A stretch of DNA of 64,000 bases from Cryobacterium sp. Y82 (GTDB lineage: Bacteria; Actinomycetota; Actinomycetes; Actinomycetales; Microbacteriaceae), in contig NZ_PJJJ01000030.1 of assembly GCF_002929495.1 (NCBI RefSeq), positions 1 to 64,000 on the forward strand, given 5' to 3'. A program made the translations under genes and the position numbers. This document shows positions 35,701 to 43,628 of the stretch, piece after piece. The stretch's first letter is position 1, and every line of letters starts with the position of its first letter. The notes under the pieces are model-generated. The model was not told the DNA's origin. It did not search any database and worked only from the letters and a program-made list of their open reading frames with translations.

Positions 35701-36205
35701 CTCGACCAAACTCGACGCCCTGCTCGAGCTACTCGAAGACACCGTGGCCGAGGGCCACCGCACCCTCATCTTCAGCCAGTTCACGCAGTACCTTGGTAAG
35801 GCACGCGACCGGCTCGACGCCGCCGGCATCAGCTACTCCTACCTCGACGGCAAGACACGCAACCGGGCCAAAGCCATCAGCGACTTCAAAGAGGGCACGA
35901 GCTCCGTCTTTTTGATCAGCCTCAAGGCCGGCGGATTCGGCCTCAACCTCACCGAGGCCGACTACGTCATTCTGCTCGACCCGTGGTGGAACCCGGCGAC
36001 CGAAGCCCAGGCCGTCGACCGCGTGCACCGCATCGGCCAAACCAAGAACGTCATGGTCTATCGCCTGGTATCCAAGGACACCATCGAAGAAAAGGTCATG
36101 GCCCTTAAGGCTACAAAAGCGCGCCTATTCGAAAGCGTCATGACCGACGGAGCACCACAGGGTACCGCCCTGACCGCCGCCGACATTCGCGAACTCCTGG
36201 CCTGA
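32738..36205 (+). CDS. SNF2-family helicase with SWIM zinc finger
   Basis: A 1155-residue ATPase. The SWIM finger [15 protein letters not shown] (CxC..CxH) lies near residues 75-90. A large variable middle region with a SNF2-associated domain follows. The SNF2 helicase core begins near 690: [30 protein letters not shown] (Walker A), [11 protein letters not shown] (motif II), ITGTPMENN, then helicase-C [24 protein letters not shown] and [23 protein letters not shown]. Bacterial members are probably DNA translocases in repair or transcription (RapA-like), but the role of SWIM-SNF2 proteins is unproved. The ATG at 32738 follows GGAG by 12 bases. GATAAT at about 32693 may be the -10 box. Confidence 0.92.
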   Translation: [1155 protein letters not shown]

Positions 36206-36281
36206 GGCGACACCAACAGTTCATCCAGCCCCCCTAGACTGCACGCGACAGCACCATGTCGCACACTGCAGAAACGGTCCC

Positions 36282-37604
36282 ATGTCCACCATTTTCGATC
36301 GGGTCGACGCCCGCCTGGCGCGCACGCTGACTCCGTCTCGCCGCCTCACGCTGCAACGCCCACGCACCCTTGCGCTCGGTTTTCTCGGCCTGCACGCGGT
36401 GTTCCTGTTCGCCTTGCTGCCCACCATCCTGACCGGCGGGGTACTCGGCGACCTTCCGCTGTACCGCACCTGGGCTGAACTGGGCCTGGAGTACGGCGTC
36501 TGGCAGGGTATCGATACCGAGTGGGTGTATCCGATCGGCGCCATGCTGCCGATCGCGTTCGCGGGCATCGCCGGTCCGCTGCTTTACCAGCTGCTCTGGT
36601 TTCTGATCACCACAACGTTGAATGCCGTCGCGGTCGGTGCGCTCACCGACTGGGGACGCCGCCGCAGCGGCTTCAAATCCGCCTGGTATTGGCTGTTCGC
36701 ATCGTTTCTGCTGAGCCCGGTCGGGCTGCTCCGACTGGAAGGACTCACGGCACCGCTCGTCATCGTCGCACTCGTGCTGCTCGCGCGCCGACCGGTTGTC
36801 GCCGCGGTCGTGCTGACCCTCGCCACCTGGATCAAGGTCTGGCCAGCCGCCGTGTTCCTCGCGGTGGTCACCGTCTCGCCTCGCCGTCGCACGGTGGTAC
36901 TCACCGGGGCGGCGGTGTCGGCGGGGGTGGCAGCATTCGTATGGCTGGTCGGGGGCCTGCAATTTCTTACCGGTTTCGTCACCGAACAGTCTGACCGTGC
37001 CCTGCAACTCGAGGCGCCCATCACTACTGTGTGGGTGTGGCTGGCCACGCTCGGTCAGCCCAGCACGGTCATCTACGAGAATTTCGCCATCGCTACCCGT
37101 GAGGTGAGCGGACCCGGCACGAACCTTGTCGCTTCCCTGATGACGCCGGTCATGTTTGGCGCCATCGCGGCGATCTTCGTGCTGATGCTCATTGCCCAGC
37201 ATCGGCGAGCGGCTGCCGCCCAGCTGCTGCTGCTCGGAGCCCTTGCCCTGGTCGGCGCGTTCATCGTCTTCAACAAAGTCGGTTCACCGCAATACATGTT
37301 GTGGCTGGTGCCGGTGGTCGCGGTCGGGGTCGGCCGAAGCTGGGCTGAGTGGCGGGTGCCCGCTGTGCTGACGCTGGCCATCTCCGGCCTGACAACGCTG
37401 ATCTTTCCCATTTTCTACCTACCGCTCATCGACGGCGACCCCTTCTCCCTGCTGCTGCTGACGGCGCGCAATGCGCTGCTCGTCGTGCTGCTGGGCTGGG
37501 CGATCACGGCCCTGGCCCGGATGGCCTGGGCTGCGCCGGAACGGGAAGCCCACATTGGGGCCCGCCGCGCACTCCCAGTCGGCCAAGGCAGAATAGACGA
37601 GTGA
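36282..37604 (+). CDS. Polytopic membrane protein, DUF2029/GT87-like
   Basis: A 440-residue protein with about ten hydrophobic helices. The first is at 30-53 (LGFLGLHAVFLFALLPTILTG), and a polar loop with DLPLYRTWAELGLEYGVWQGIDTEWVYP follows. An Asp near the end of helix 1 (GGVLGDLPLYRTWAE) and an early Trp-rich loop are typical of GT-C glycosyltransferases using polyprenol-phosphate mannose (DUF2029/GT87). KVWPAAVFLAV near 190 also fits that family. A transport role cannot be excluded. The stop overlaps the phosphatase start (GTGA). Confidence 0.65.
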   Translation: MSTIFDRVDARLARTLTPSRRLTLQRPRTLALGFLGLHAVFLFALLPTILTGGVLGDLPLYRTWAELGLEYGVWQGIDTEWVYPIGAMLPIAFAGIAGPLLYQLLWFLITTTLNAVAVGALTDWGRRRSGFKSAWYWLFASFLLSPVGLLRLEGLTAPLVIVALVLLARRPVVAAVVLTLATWIKVWPAAVFLAVVTVSPRRRTVVLTGAAVSAGVAAFVWLVGGLQFLTGFVTEQSDRALQLEAPITTVWVWLATLGQPSTVIYENFAIATREVSGPGTNLVASLMTPVMFGAIAAIFVLMLIAQHRRAAAAQLLLLGALALVGAFIVFNKVGSPQYMLWLVPVVAVGVGRSWAEWRVPAVLTLAISGLTTLIFPIFYLPLIDGDPFSLLLLTARNALLVVLLGWAITALARMAWAAPEREAHIGARRALPVGQGRIDE

Positions 37605-38194
37605 CCACGACGACGACCTTCGCCCTCATCCGCCACGGCCAGACCGATTGGAACGCCGCCGCGCGCATCCAGGGCGCCACCGACATACCGCTCAACGACG
37701 TGGGGCGAGGCCAGGCAGCGGATGCCGTTACCCCGCTAAAACGCTACGACTGGGACTTCATCGTCTCGTCGCCGCTTTCGCGTGCGGCCGAAACCGCTGA
37801 CCTGATCGGCGAAGAGCTCGGCCTCGCCTCTGTCCGACGCATTCCGGGGCTGATCGAGCGCGACTACGGACCAGCCGAGGGCCTCCACGCTGGCGCCGAA
37901 CTCGACGCCCTGCGTTTTCCCGGCGGATTCCACGGCGCCGAGACCGAGGAGGCCGTCGCCGCGCGCGGCATCGACGCCCTGTGCGAGCTCGCTCGAAATC
38001 ACCCCGGAGCCCGCATCATCGTCGTCGCGCACGGCACGCTGATTCGATTGAGCCTCGAAAACGCCCTCGACCAGCCCATCGGCAGCATCAATAACGCCTC
38101 GATCAACCTCGTGCACCACCACTACGCCCCCGCGAATGGCGAAGCAGCGTGGCAGCTCGACGTGCTCAACGGCGAGGCGCTCGTTCGCGCCTGA
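37601..38194 (+). CDS. Histidine phosphatase superfamily protein
   Basis: A 197-residue phosphoglycerate-mutase-like enzyme. The catalytic motif is LIRHGQTDWN near residue 9; the second Arg is in SSPLSRAAETA near 55, the acid in ERDYGPAEG near 84 and the second His in VVAHGTLIR near 148. It starts with GTG overlapping the upstream stop, so it is translationally coupled to the GT87-like gene. Its substrate is not known. Confidence 0.9.
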   Translation: MTTTTTFALIRHGQTDWNAAARIQGATDIPLNDVGRGQAADAVTPLKRYDWDFIVSSPLSRAAETADLIGEELGLASVRRIPGLIERDYGPAEGLHAGAELDALRFPGGFHGAETEEAVAARGIDALCELARNHPGARIIVVAHGTLIRLSLENALDQPIGSINNASINLVHHHYAPANGEAAWQLDVLNGEALVRA

Positions 38195-38207
38195 GCGGGG
38201 CGAACCG

Positions 38208-39425
38208 TCAACGACCGGTCGACACCGTCACCGTGAACTTGGTGTTGCGGCCAACCTGGCGGGTCGAACCGACGATACGGGTGAGCATCGGACGGTAGCC
38301 GAGGTGGGTGTTCCACACGGTCCACAGTTCGCCGCCCGGTGCGAGCACGCGCGCCGCGTCGATGAAGAGTTTCTCAGCGAGGCCCGCATGCACCGACGCT
38401 CCAATATGAAACGGCGGGTTGAGCAGAATCAGGTCGGCGGAGTCATCCGCTTGGCCGGATAGTCCATCGGCGCGCACCACAGTGACGCGATTGGCGAGCG
38501 CGTTGGCGTCAACGGTTGCGCGAGCGGATGCGACGGCCACGGCTGACTGATCCGTCGCAAGTACCTGCAGCAGCGGGCGCTGGGCAGCCAATGCCGCAGC
38601 CAGCACTCCGGTGCCGCAGCCCAGGTCAATGGCACGCTCGGCGTCGGGCTTCATCCGGTCGAGCACCTCGAGCAGCGCACGGGTGCCAATGTCGATACTG
38701 GTTCCGGCGAACACGCCACCGTGGCCGCGCACGGTGAGGTCGAAGTCGTCGTGCCGTTCGCTGTGCGGCCAGTCGGTCGTTAGAGCGGCCAGTGGCGAGG
38801 AGGCAATGAGAACCCGGGACTTCTGGCGGGCCGGGCGCACGTTGAGGGCGCCGAAGTGGCGGCGCAGCACCTCATTCATACTCACGGTCATGTGCTTAAT
38901 GCGGCCGCCGGCAAAGACGATCACGTCTGGGGCGGCGTACCTGGCGATGGCACCGGCGATCTCGTCGAGCGCGTCGAGGCTTTTCGGCAGCTGCAGCAGC
39001 ACGACATGGGCGTCTCTCAGCAGTTCTTCGCCGAGCGGCAGTGAGCGGTAGGCCTCCGTCAGGTTGACGCCGGAGGCGTTACTGTCGAGCGCGTATTCGC
39101 CCGAGAGCGCGTCCTGGTACACGCGGATACCGCGGGCGTTGTGCAGGGCTGCGGCACCGAGCGTAAGGGCGCCGTATCGGTCCTCGAGCACGACGACGCC
39201 GCCGTCACGGTAGGCGGCGATCGCGCCGGCGGCCTCATCGAGAATGAGCCGGTCGCTCGCGTCGACGGCGAAGAGGTTCTCCGCCTCGATATCGGGGCGA
39301 CGACGCAGCCGGTCGAAATCAAATTCGTTCACGTTCGGGGCGGCGCCTTTCAACTGCGTGCTCGCTGTGGTGCCGGCGGTAGTGTTCCGCGGCGCGGACT
39401 GGTCAAACGCGTCCAATTTAGACAT
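38208..39425 (-). CDS. RsmC/RlmG-like rRNA methyltransferase
   Basis: A 405-residue methyltransferase with two Rossmann-like halves. The N-terminal half (residues 40-220) is degenerate. The C-terminal half holds AIDLGCGTGVLAAALA near 265 and the NPPF motif (LILLNPPFHIGASVH) near 335, which marks amino-group methylation of guanine. E. coli RsmC and RlmG have this duplicated layout and make m2G in 16S or 23S rRNA. AGGGGGA precedes the ATG. It lies downstream of hspR, 78 bp away on the same strand. Confidence 0.85.
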   Translation of the reverse strand: MSKLDAFDQSAPRNTTAGTTASTQLKGAAPNVNEFDFDRLRRRPDIEAENLFAVDASDRLILDEAAGAIAAYRDGGVVVLEDRYGALTLGAAALHNARGIRVYQDALSGEYALDSNASGVNLTEAYRSLPLGEELLRDAHVVLLQLPKSLDALDEIAGAIARYAAPDVIVFAGGRIKHMTVSMNEVLRRHFGALNVRPARQKSRVLIASSPLAALTTDWPHSERHDDFDLTVRGHGGVFAGTSIDIGTRALLEVLDRMKPDAERAIDLGCGTGVLAAALAAQRPLLQVLATDQSAVAVASARATVDANALANRVTVVRADGLSGQADDSADLILLNPPFHIGASVHAGLAEKLFIDAARVLAPGGELWTVWNTHLGYRPMLTRIVGSTRQVGRNTKFTVTVSTGR

Positions 39426-39503
39426 GGTTCCCCCTGAAAGTAGTGCTGGTGCAACCAGTTCGTGCTGTGAAACAGAAACGTGAAGCTTGTTACATATAAC
39501 TGA

Positions 39504-39917
39504 CTATGGTCTGGGCTGCCGCCAGATGACAATCTGGTTGCTGCGCCTGGTGCGGGTGCCCGCCTTCATCGAAATAACGTCGCCGGCCGAGCCAGCCGCG
39601 AAAACGCGGCGGCCCGGTCGGTTCAGTAGTTCGTCGGCGAGCGTCGATTCCAACTCGCGCAGGCGATTTTCGAGCCCGCGCACGTGATCCTCGAGTTCGA
39701 GGATACGACGAATGCCTTCCAGACTCACGCCTTCCGAGCCCAGTTCCGCAATTTCACGGAGCTTTGCCACGTCGAGCATGGAGTACCGTCGGCTCTTGCC
39801 GGGGGTGCGTTCCGGGCTGACGAGGCCCAGGCGATCGTATTGGCGCAGGGTTTGCGGGTGCATGCCCGCAAGCTCAGCGGCCGTGGAAATCACGAAAACC
39901 CGGGTGGTCTCGTCCAT
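39504..39917 (-). CDS. hspR: Heat-shock repressor HspR (MerR family)
   Basis: A 137-residue MerR-type regulator. FVISTAAELAGMHPQTLRQYDRLGLV is the winged helix-turn-helix, followed by ERTPGKSRRYSMLDVAKLREI and the long helix LEDHVRGLENRLRELE. This is the HspR form known in actinobacteria, which binds HAIR elements together with DnaK. It is the last gene of the dnaK operon, two bases after the dnaJ stop. Three HAIR elements in this window (24516, 43479, 43543) are its likely sites. Confidence 0.93.
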   Translation of the reverse strand: MDETTRVFVISTAAELAGMHPQTLRQYDRLGLVSPERTPGKSRRYSMLDVAKLREIAELGSEGVSLEGIRRILELEDHVRGLENRLRELESTLADELLNRPGRRVFAAGSAGDVISMKAGTRTRRSNQIVIWRQPRP

Positions 39918-39919
39918 AA

Positions 39920-40921
39920 TCAGCCCTTGGCCCGAGCGATCAGTTCATCGCGCGGGTTTTCCTTGGGCAGCGCCTCGGCGAATGCGGCGAGTTTCTCTTC
40001 CGCATCCTTCGACAGGTGCGAGGGCACAGCGACCTGCACGATGGCAAGCAGGTCGCCCGTGCCCTTGGCCGTAGTGACGCCACGACCCTTGACCCGCAGC
40101 ACACGGCCGCCGGGAGTACCGGGGGCAACGCGCAACTTGACCGGGCTGCCGCCGAGGGTGGGTACCTCGATCGTCGCGCCAAGGCTGGCCTCGACGAAAG
40201 TGACCGGTACGGTAACCCGTAGGTTGAGGCCGTCGCGTTCAAACACCGGATGCTTGCGCACGGTGATCGTCAGCACGATATCGCCGGTTTCCCCGCCGTC
40301 CGGACTCGGCTGCCCCTTGCCACGCAGACGAATCTTTTGCCCGTCGGCGACTCCGGCCGGAACCTTGACCTTGATCGGTCGCCCGTCCTGGGTTTGCAGG
40401 CTGATCTGATCGCCCTGCGTGGCGGTGAGGAAGTCAATGGTCGTCGAGGCGATCACATCGCGGCCGCGGGTGGGCGCGCCCGACCCGCGGTAGCCGCCGG
40501 TGGGGTTGCCGAATCCGCCCCCGCCTCCGCCACCTCTGCCGAACATACCCCCGAGGATATCGTCGAAACCACCCTGCTCGAAGGTGTAACTCTGCTGACG
40601 GCTTCCGCCGCCGAACATGCCTCCGAAAGCATCCTCGAAGCCGCCACTCTGAGCCCGGCCGCCGGGCGCGGCGAACCGCGCCCCGCTGCCCATGGCCCGC
40701 ACGGCGTCATACTCTTTGCGCTGGGCTGCATCGTTCAGCACCGAGTGCGCCTCGCTCAGTTCCTTAAACTTCGCCTCAGCGGCGGGGTTCCCCGGGTTGG
40801 AGTCCGGGTGGTACTTGCGAGCGAGCTTGCGGTACGCCTTCTTCAATTCGGCCGGCGTGACATCTTTCGATACCCCGAGAACCTTATAGAAGTCTTTGTC
40901 GAACCAGTCTTGGCTAGCCAT
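39920..40921 (-). CDS. dnaJ: DnaJ-type co-chaperone without zinc finger
   Basis: A 333-residue J protein. The J domain (residues 9-75) has DFYKVLGVSKDVTPAELKKAYRKL and the HPD triad in YHPDSNP. A Gly/Phe-rich region follows (about 85-150, GGMFGRGGGGGGGFG), then the C-terminal peptide-binding domains (KVKVPAGVADGQKIRLRGKG). The Cys-rich CxxCxGxG zinc-finger region of classical DnaJ is absent, so it is the CbpA/DnaJ2 type. It overlaps grpE by eight bases. Confidence 0.92.
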   Translation of the reverse strand: MASQDWFDKDFYKVLGVSKDVTPAELKKAYRKLARKYHPDSNPGNPAAEAKFKELSEAHSVLNDAAQRKEYDAVRAMGSGARFAAPGGRAQSGGFEDAFGGMFGGGSRQQSYTFEQGGFDDILGGMFGRGGGGGGGFGNPTGGYRGSGAPTRGRDVIASTTIDFLTATQGDQISLQTQDGRPIKVKVPAGVADGQKIRLRGKGQPSPDGGETGDIVLTITVRKHPVFERDGLNLRVTVPVTFVEASLGATIEVPTLGGSPVKLRVAPGTPGGRVLRVKGRGVTTAKGTGDLLAIVQVAVPSHLSKDAEEKLAAFAEALPKENPRDELIARAKG

Positions 40922-41540
40922 CGCTCGGTACCTGGACGACGACCTTGGCCGCGCGCAACAGCGTGGAACCGAGGTAATACCCGGTCTCCGCGACGTCGCC
41001 GACGGTTTCGGTGTCGACGGCTGCACTGGGCTGCTGGAAGATCGCCTCGTGCATGGTCGGGTCGAAGGGGTCGCCGACCGCACCGAACGAGGTGAGTCCG
41101 AGACGCTCAACGCTCGAACGCAGCTTGGCCGCGATCGTCGCGAAGGCGGAGTCGGGCACGAGGTCGCCGTGCTTCTCTGCCCGGTAGATGTCGTCGAGTA
41201 CCGGGATCAGTATCTTGACGATATCCCCGGTCACGCGCTCTTTCTCGATGGCACGGTTGGCTTCGGTGCGCCGACGGTAGTTAGCGTACTCGGCCGTCAC
41301 TCGCTTGAGGTCGGCGAGGTGTTCACTCGTCGGCTCGGCAACTTCGCGTTCTGCCGCGTCCAGAATGTCCTGAACGGTCAGTTCGTCTTCTTCGATCCCG
41401 TCGGCCGAGGCCGGAGCCTGGCCGTCAGCAGCGGATGCCGCATCGGGCGCCGCTTCCGAAGGGACGCCCGCGCCGGCCGCGGCGGTGCCGTCATCGGGCA
41501 CCCCCGCAGCGTCGTTGTCTGGATGTTTCTTGTCAGCCAT
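40914..41540 (-). CDS. grpE: Nucleotide exchange factor GrpE
   Basis: A 208-residue protein. The acidic, low-complexity N-terminus is about 70 residues long. The long helix (LADLKRVTAEYANYRRRTEANR) is followed by the beta domain with GVDAVGDPFDPTMHEA-type signature (here FGAVGDPFDPTMHEAIFQQ near 165) and GYYLGSTLLRAAKVVV. It releases ADP from DnaK. It lies nine bases after dnaK and is translationally coupled to dnaJ. Confidence 0.95.
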   Translation of the reverse strand: MADKKHPDNDAAGVPDDGTAAAGAGVPSEAAPDAASAADGQAPASADGIEEDELTVQDILDAAEREVAEPTSEHLADLKRVTAEYANYRRRTEANRAIEKERVTGDIVKILIPVLDDIYRAEKHGDLVPDSAFATIAAKLRSSVERLGLTSFGAVGDPFDPTMHEAIFQQPSAAVDTETVGDVAETGYYLGSTLLRAAKVVVQVPSDG

Positions 41541-41549
41541 GGTTGCGGC

Positions 41550-43424
41550 CTACTTCTTCTTGTCGTCTTCGTCGTCGTCAACAACCTCGGCGTCGACAAC
41601 GTCTTCATCCTTGTTCTCCTCGGTGGGAGTCTCGTCGGTACCGGCTTCGTCGGCGCCGGCTGCGGCATCCGCCTGGCTGGACTTGTAGATGGCTTCGCCG
41701 AGCTTGCCTTGGCTTTCGTTGAGCTTGTCGAACGCGGTCTTCACCGCGTCGTCGTCGTCGCCGGCGAGAGCGGACTTGAGGGCGTCGACATCAGCCTGCA
41801 CCTCATTCTTCACGTCTTCGGGGAGCTTGTCGACATTGTCCTTGATCAGCTTCTCGATCGAGTAGGCGAGCTGCTCGGCCGTGTTGCGCGTCTCGGCGAC
41901 TTCGCGCAGGCGCTTGTCTTCGGCGGCGTGCTCTTCACCCTCGCGCACCATGCGCTCGATGTCTTCCTTCGCGAGCGAGGATCCGCCCGTGATGGTCATC
42001 GACTGCTCGGTTCCGGTGCCCTTGTCCTTGGCGGACACGTGCACGATGCCGTTGGCGTCAATGTCGAAGGTGACCTCGACCTGTGGGATGCCACGCGGCG
42101 CCGGCGCGATGCCGGTGAGCTCGAAGGTGCCGAGGTTCTTGTTGTCGCGGGTGAACTCACGCTCGCCCTGGAAGACCTGGATCGCCACGGACGGCTGGTT
42201 GTCGTCGGCCGTGGTGAAGGTTTCGCTGCGCTTGGTGGGGATGGCCGTGTTGCGCTCGATCAGGCGGGTCATGATGCCGCCCTTGGTCTCGATACCGAGG
42301 CTCAGCGGGGTGACGTCGATGAGCAGAACGTCCTTGCGCTCGCCCTTCAACACGCCGGCCTGCAGGGCTGCGCCAACGGCGACGACCTCGTCCGGGTTGA
42401 CGCCCTTGTTCGGGTCCTTGCCGCCGGTCTCGCTCTTGACGAGCTCGTAAACGGCGGGCATACGGGTGGAACCACCGACGAGAACGACGTGGGCGATGTC
42501 GCCAACCTTGACGCCGGCTTCACGGATGACGTCCTGGAAAGGCTTCTTGGTGCGGTCGAGCAGGTCTTCGGTCATCTTCTCGAACTGGGCGCGGGTGAGC
42601 GTCTCGTCAAGGTTGGCCGGGCCGTTTTCGGTCAGCGAGAGGTAGGGCAGCTGGATGCTCGTCGACATGCTCGAGGAGAGTTCCTTCTTGGCCTGCTCAG
42701 CGGCTTCCTTGAGGCGCTGCTTGGCGATCTTGTCCTTGGACACGTCAACGCCGGTGGTCTCCTTGAAGCGCTTGATCAGGTGATCAACGATGCGCTGGTC
42801 CCAGTCGTCGCCGCCGAGGCGGTTGTCGCCGGCGGTCGAACGCACTTGGATGGTGGAGAAGTCGTCGTCTTTGCCCACCTCGAGCAGCGACACGTCGAAG
42901 GTTCCGCCTCCGAGGTCGAAGACCAGGATGAGCTCGTCTTCCTTGCCCTTGTCGAGGCCGTAGGCCAGCGCGGCGGCGGTGGGCTCGTTGATGATGCGCA
43001 GCACGTTGAGTCCGGCGATCTCGCCGGCCTCCTTCGTGGCCTGACGCTCGGCGTCGTTGAAGTACGCGGGTACGGTCACGACGGCGTCGGTGACCTTTTC
43101 GCCCAGGTACTGTTCGGCGTCACGCTTGAGCTTGGCAAGAATACGAGCGGAGATCTCCTGCGGGGTGTACTTCTTGTCGTCAATGGCGACGTTCCAGTCG
43201 GTGCCCATGTGGCGCTTGACGCTGGAGATGGTGCGGTCGACGTTGGTGACGTTCTGACGCTTGGCGGTTTCTCCGACGAGAACCTCGCCGTCCTTGGTGA
43301 ACGCGACCACCGAGGGGGTGGTGCGCAAGCCTTCAGCGTTGGCGATGACGGTGGGTTCTCCACCTTCGAGCACGGCCACCACAGAGTTGGTGGTTCCGAG
43401 GTCAATACCTACTGCACGAGCCAT
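41550..43424 (-). CDS. dnaK: Molecular chaperone DnaK (Hsp70)
   Basis: A 624-residue Hsp70 of normal length. The ATPase domain begins [41 protein letters not shown] lies near 170, [16 protein letters not shown] near 310, and the substrate domain has [14 protein letters not shown] near 365. The C-terminal tail is acidic. AAGGAGAA precedes the ATG. It is first gene of dnaK-grpE-dnaJ-hspR, and its promoter region carries two HAIR elements. The long open frame on the opposite strand is a codon-bias artefact. Confidence 0.97.
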   Translation of the reverse strand: MARAVGIDLGTTNSVVAVLEGGEPTVIANAEGLRTTPSVVAFTKDGEVLVGETAKRQNVTNVDRTISSVKRHMGTDWNVAIDDKKYTPQEISARILAKLKRDAEQYLGEKVTDAVVTVPAYFNDAERQATKEAGEIAGLNVLRIINEPTAAALAYGLDKGKEDELILVFDLGGGTFDVSLLEVGKDDDFSTIQVRSTAGDNRLGGDDWDQRIVDHLIKRFKETTGVDVSKDKIAKQRLKEAAEQAKKELSSSMSTSIQLPYLSLTENGPANLDETLTRAQFEKMTEDLLDRTKKPFQDVIREAGVKVGDIAHVVLVGGSTRMPAVYELVKSETGGKDPNKGVNPDEVVAVGAALQAGVLKGERKDVLLIDVTPLSLGIETKGGIMTRLIERNTAIPTKRSETFTTADDNQPSVAIQVFQGEREFTRDNKNLGTFELTGIAPAPRGIPQVEVTFDIDANGIVHVSAKDKGTGTEQSMTITGGSSLAKEDIERMVREGEEHAAEDKRLREVAETRNTAEQLAYSIEKLIKDNVDKLPEDVKNEVQADVDALKSALAGDDDDAVKTAFDKLNESQGKLGEAIYKSSQADAAAGADEAGTDETPTEENKDEDVVDAEVVDDDEDDKKK

Positions 43425-43478
43425 GTGGGTTGTTCTCCTTCATTCATGTGCGAAACGAACTACTAAGTAATCTCAAGA

Positions 43479-43499
43479 CTTGAGCCTCGATGGCTCAAG
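43479..43499 (-). promoter_or_regulatory. HAIR element 1 (HspR operator) before dnaK
   Basis: CTTGAGC at 43479-43485 and GCTCAAG at 43493-43499 form a perfect inverted repeat with a seven-base spacer, 55 bases upstream of the dnaK ATG. It matches the HspR consensus CTTGAGT-N7-ACTCAAG except for the innermost base of each arm. Confidence 0.92.
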
Positions 43500-43542
43500 T
43501 ATTCCAGCGCCGTCGCATCCGTGTCAATTTCTGCGGCTGAAA

Positions 43543-43563
43543 GTTGAGTGTGAGTGACTCAAC
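43543..43563 (-). promoter_or_regulatory. HAIR element 2 (HspR operator), distal to dnaK
   Basis: GTTGAGT at 43543-43549 and ACTCAAC at 43557-43563 are a perfect inverted repeat with seven-base spacer; the symmetry extends to AAGTTGAGT/ACTCAACTT. The centre-to-centre distance to element 1 is 64 bases, about six helical turns. It also lies 54 bases before the -10 box of the divergent MFS gene, so HspR may affect that gene. Confidence 0.88.
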
Positions 43564-43616
43564 TTTAAGAAGTGGATGCGGCAACGCGGCGAATCCAGAT
43601 GTTTACCACCGGGCAG

Positions 43617-43628
43617 TAGATTGTGGAC
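43617..43628 (+). promoter_or_regulatory. -10 TAGATT for leaderless MFS transcript
   Basis: TAGATT at 43617-43622 is followed by six bases and the ATG at 43629. No Shine-Dalgarno sequence is visible. Confidence 0.5.

Noticed and set aside
40896..43466. A very long open frame on the plus strand opposite grpE and dnaK
   Set aside because: dnaK, grpE and dnaJ on the minus strand are unmistakable; high-GC codon bias leaves the opposite strand open. The plus-strand product has no recognisable domain.
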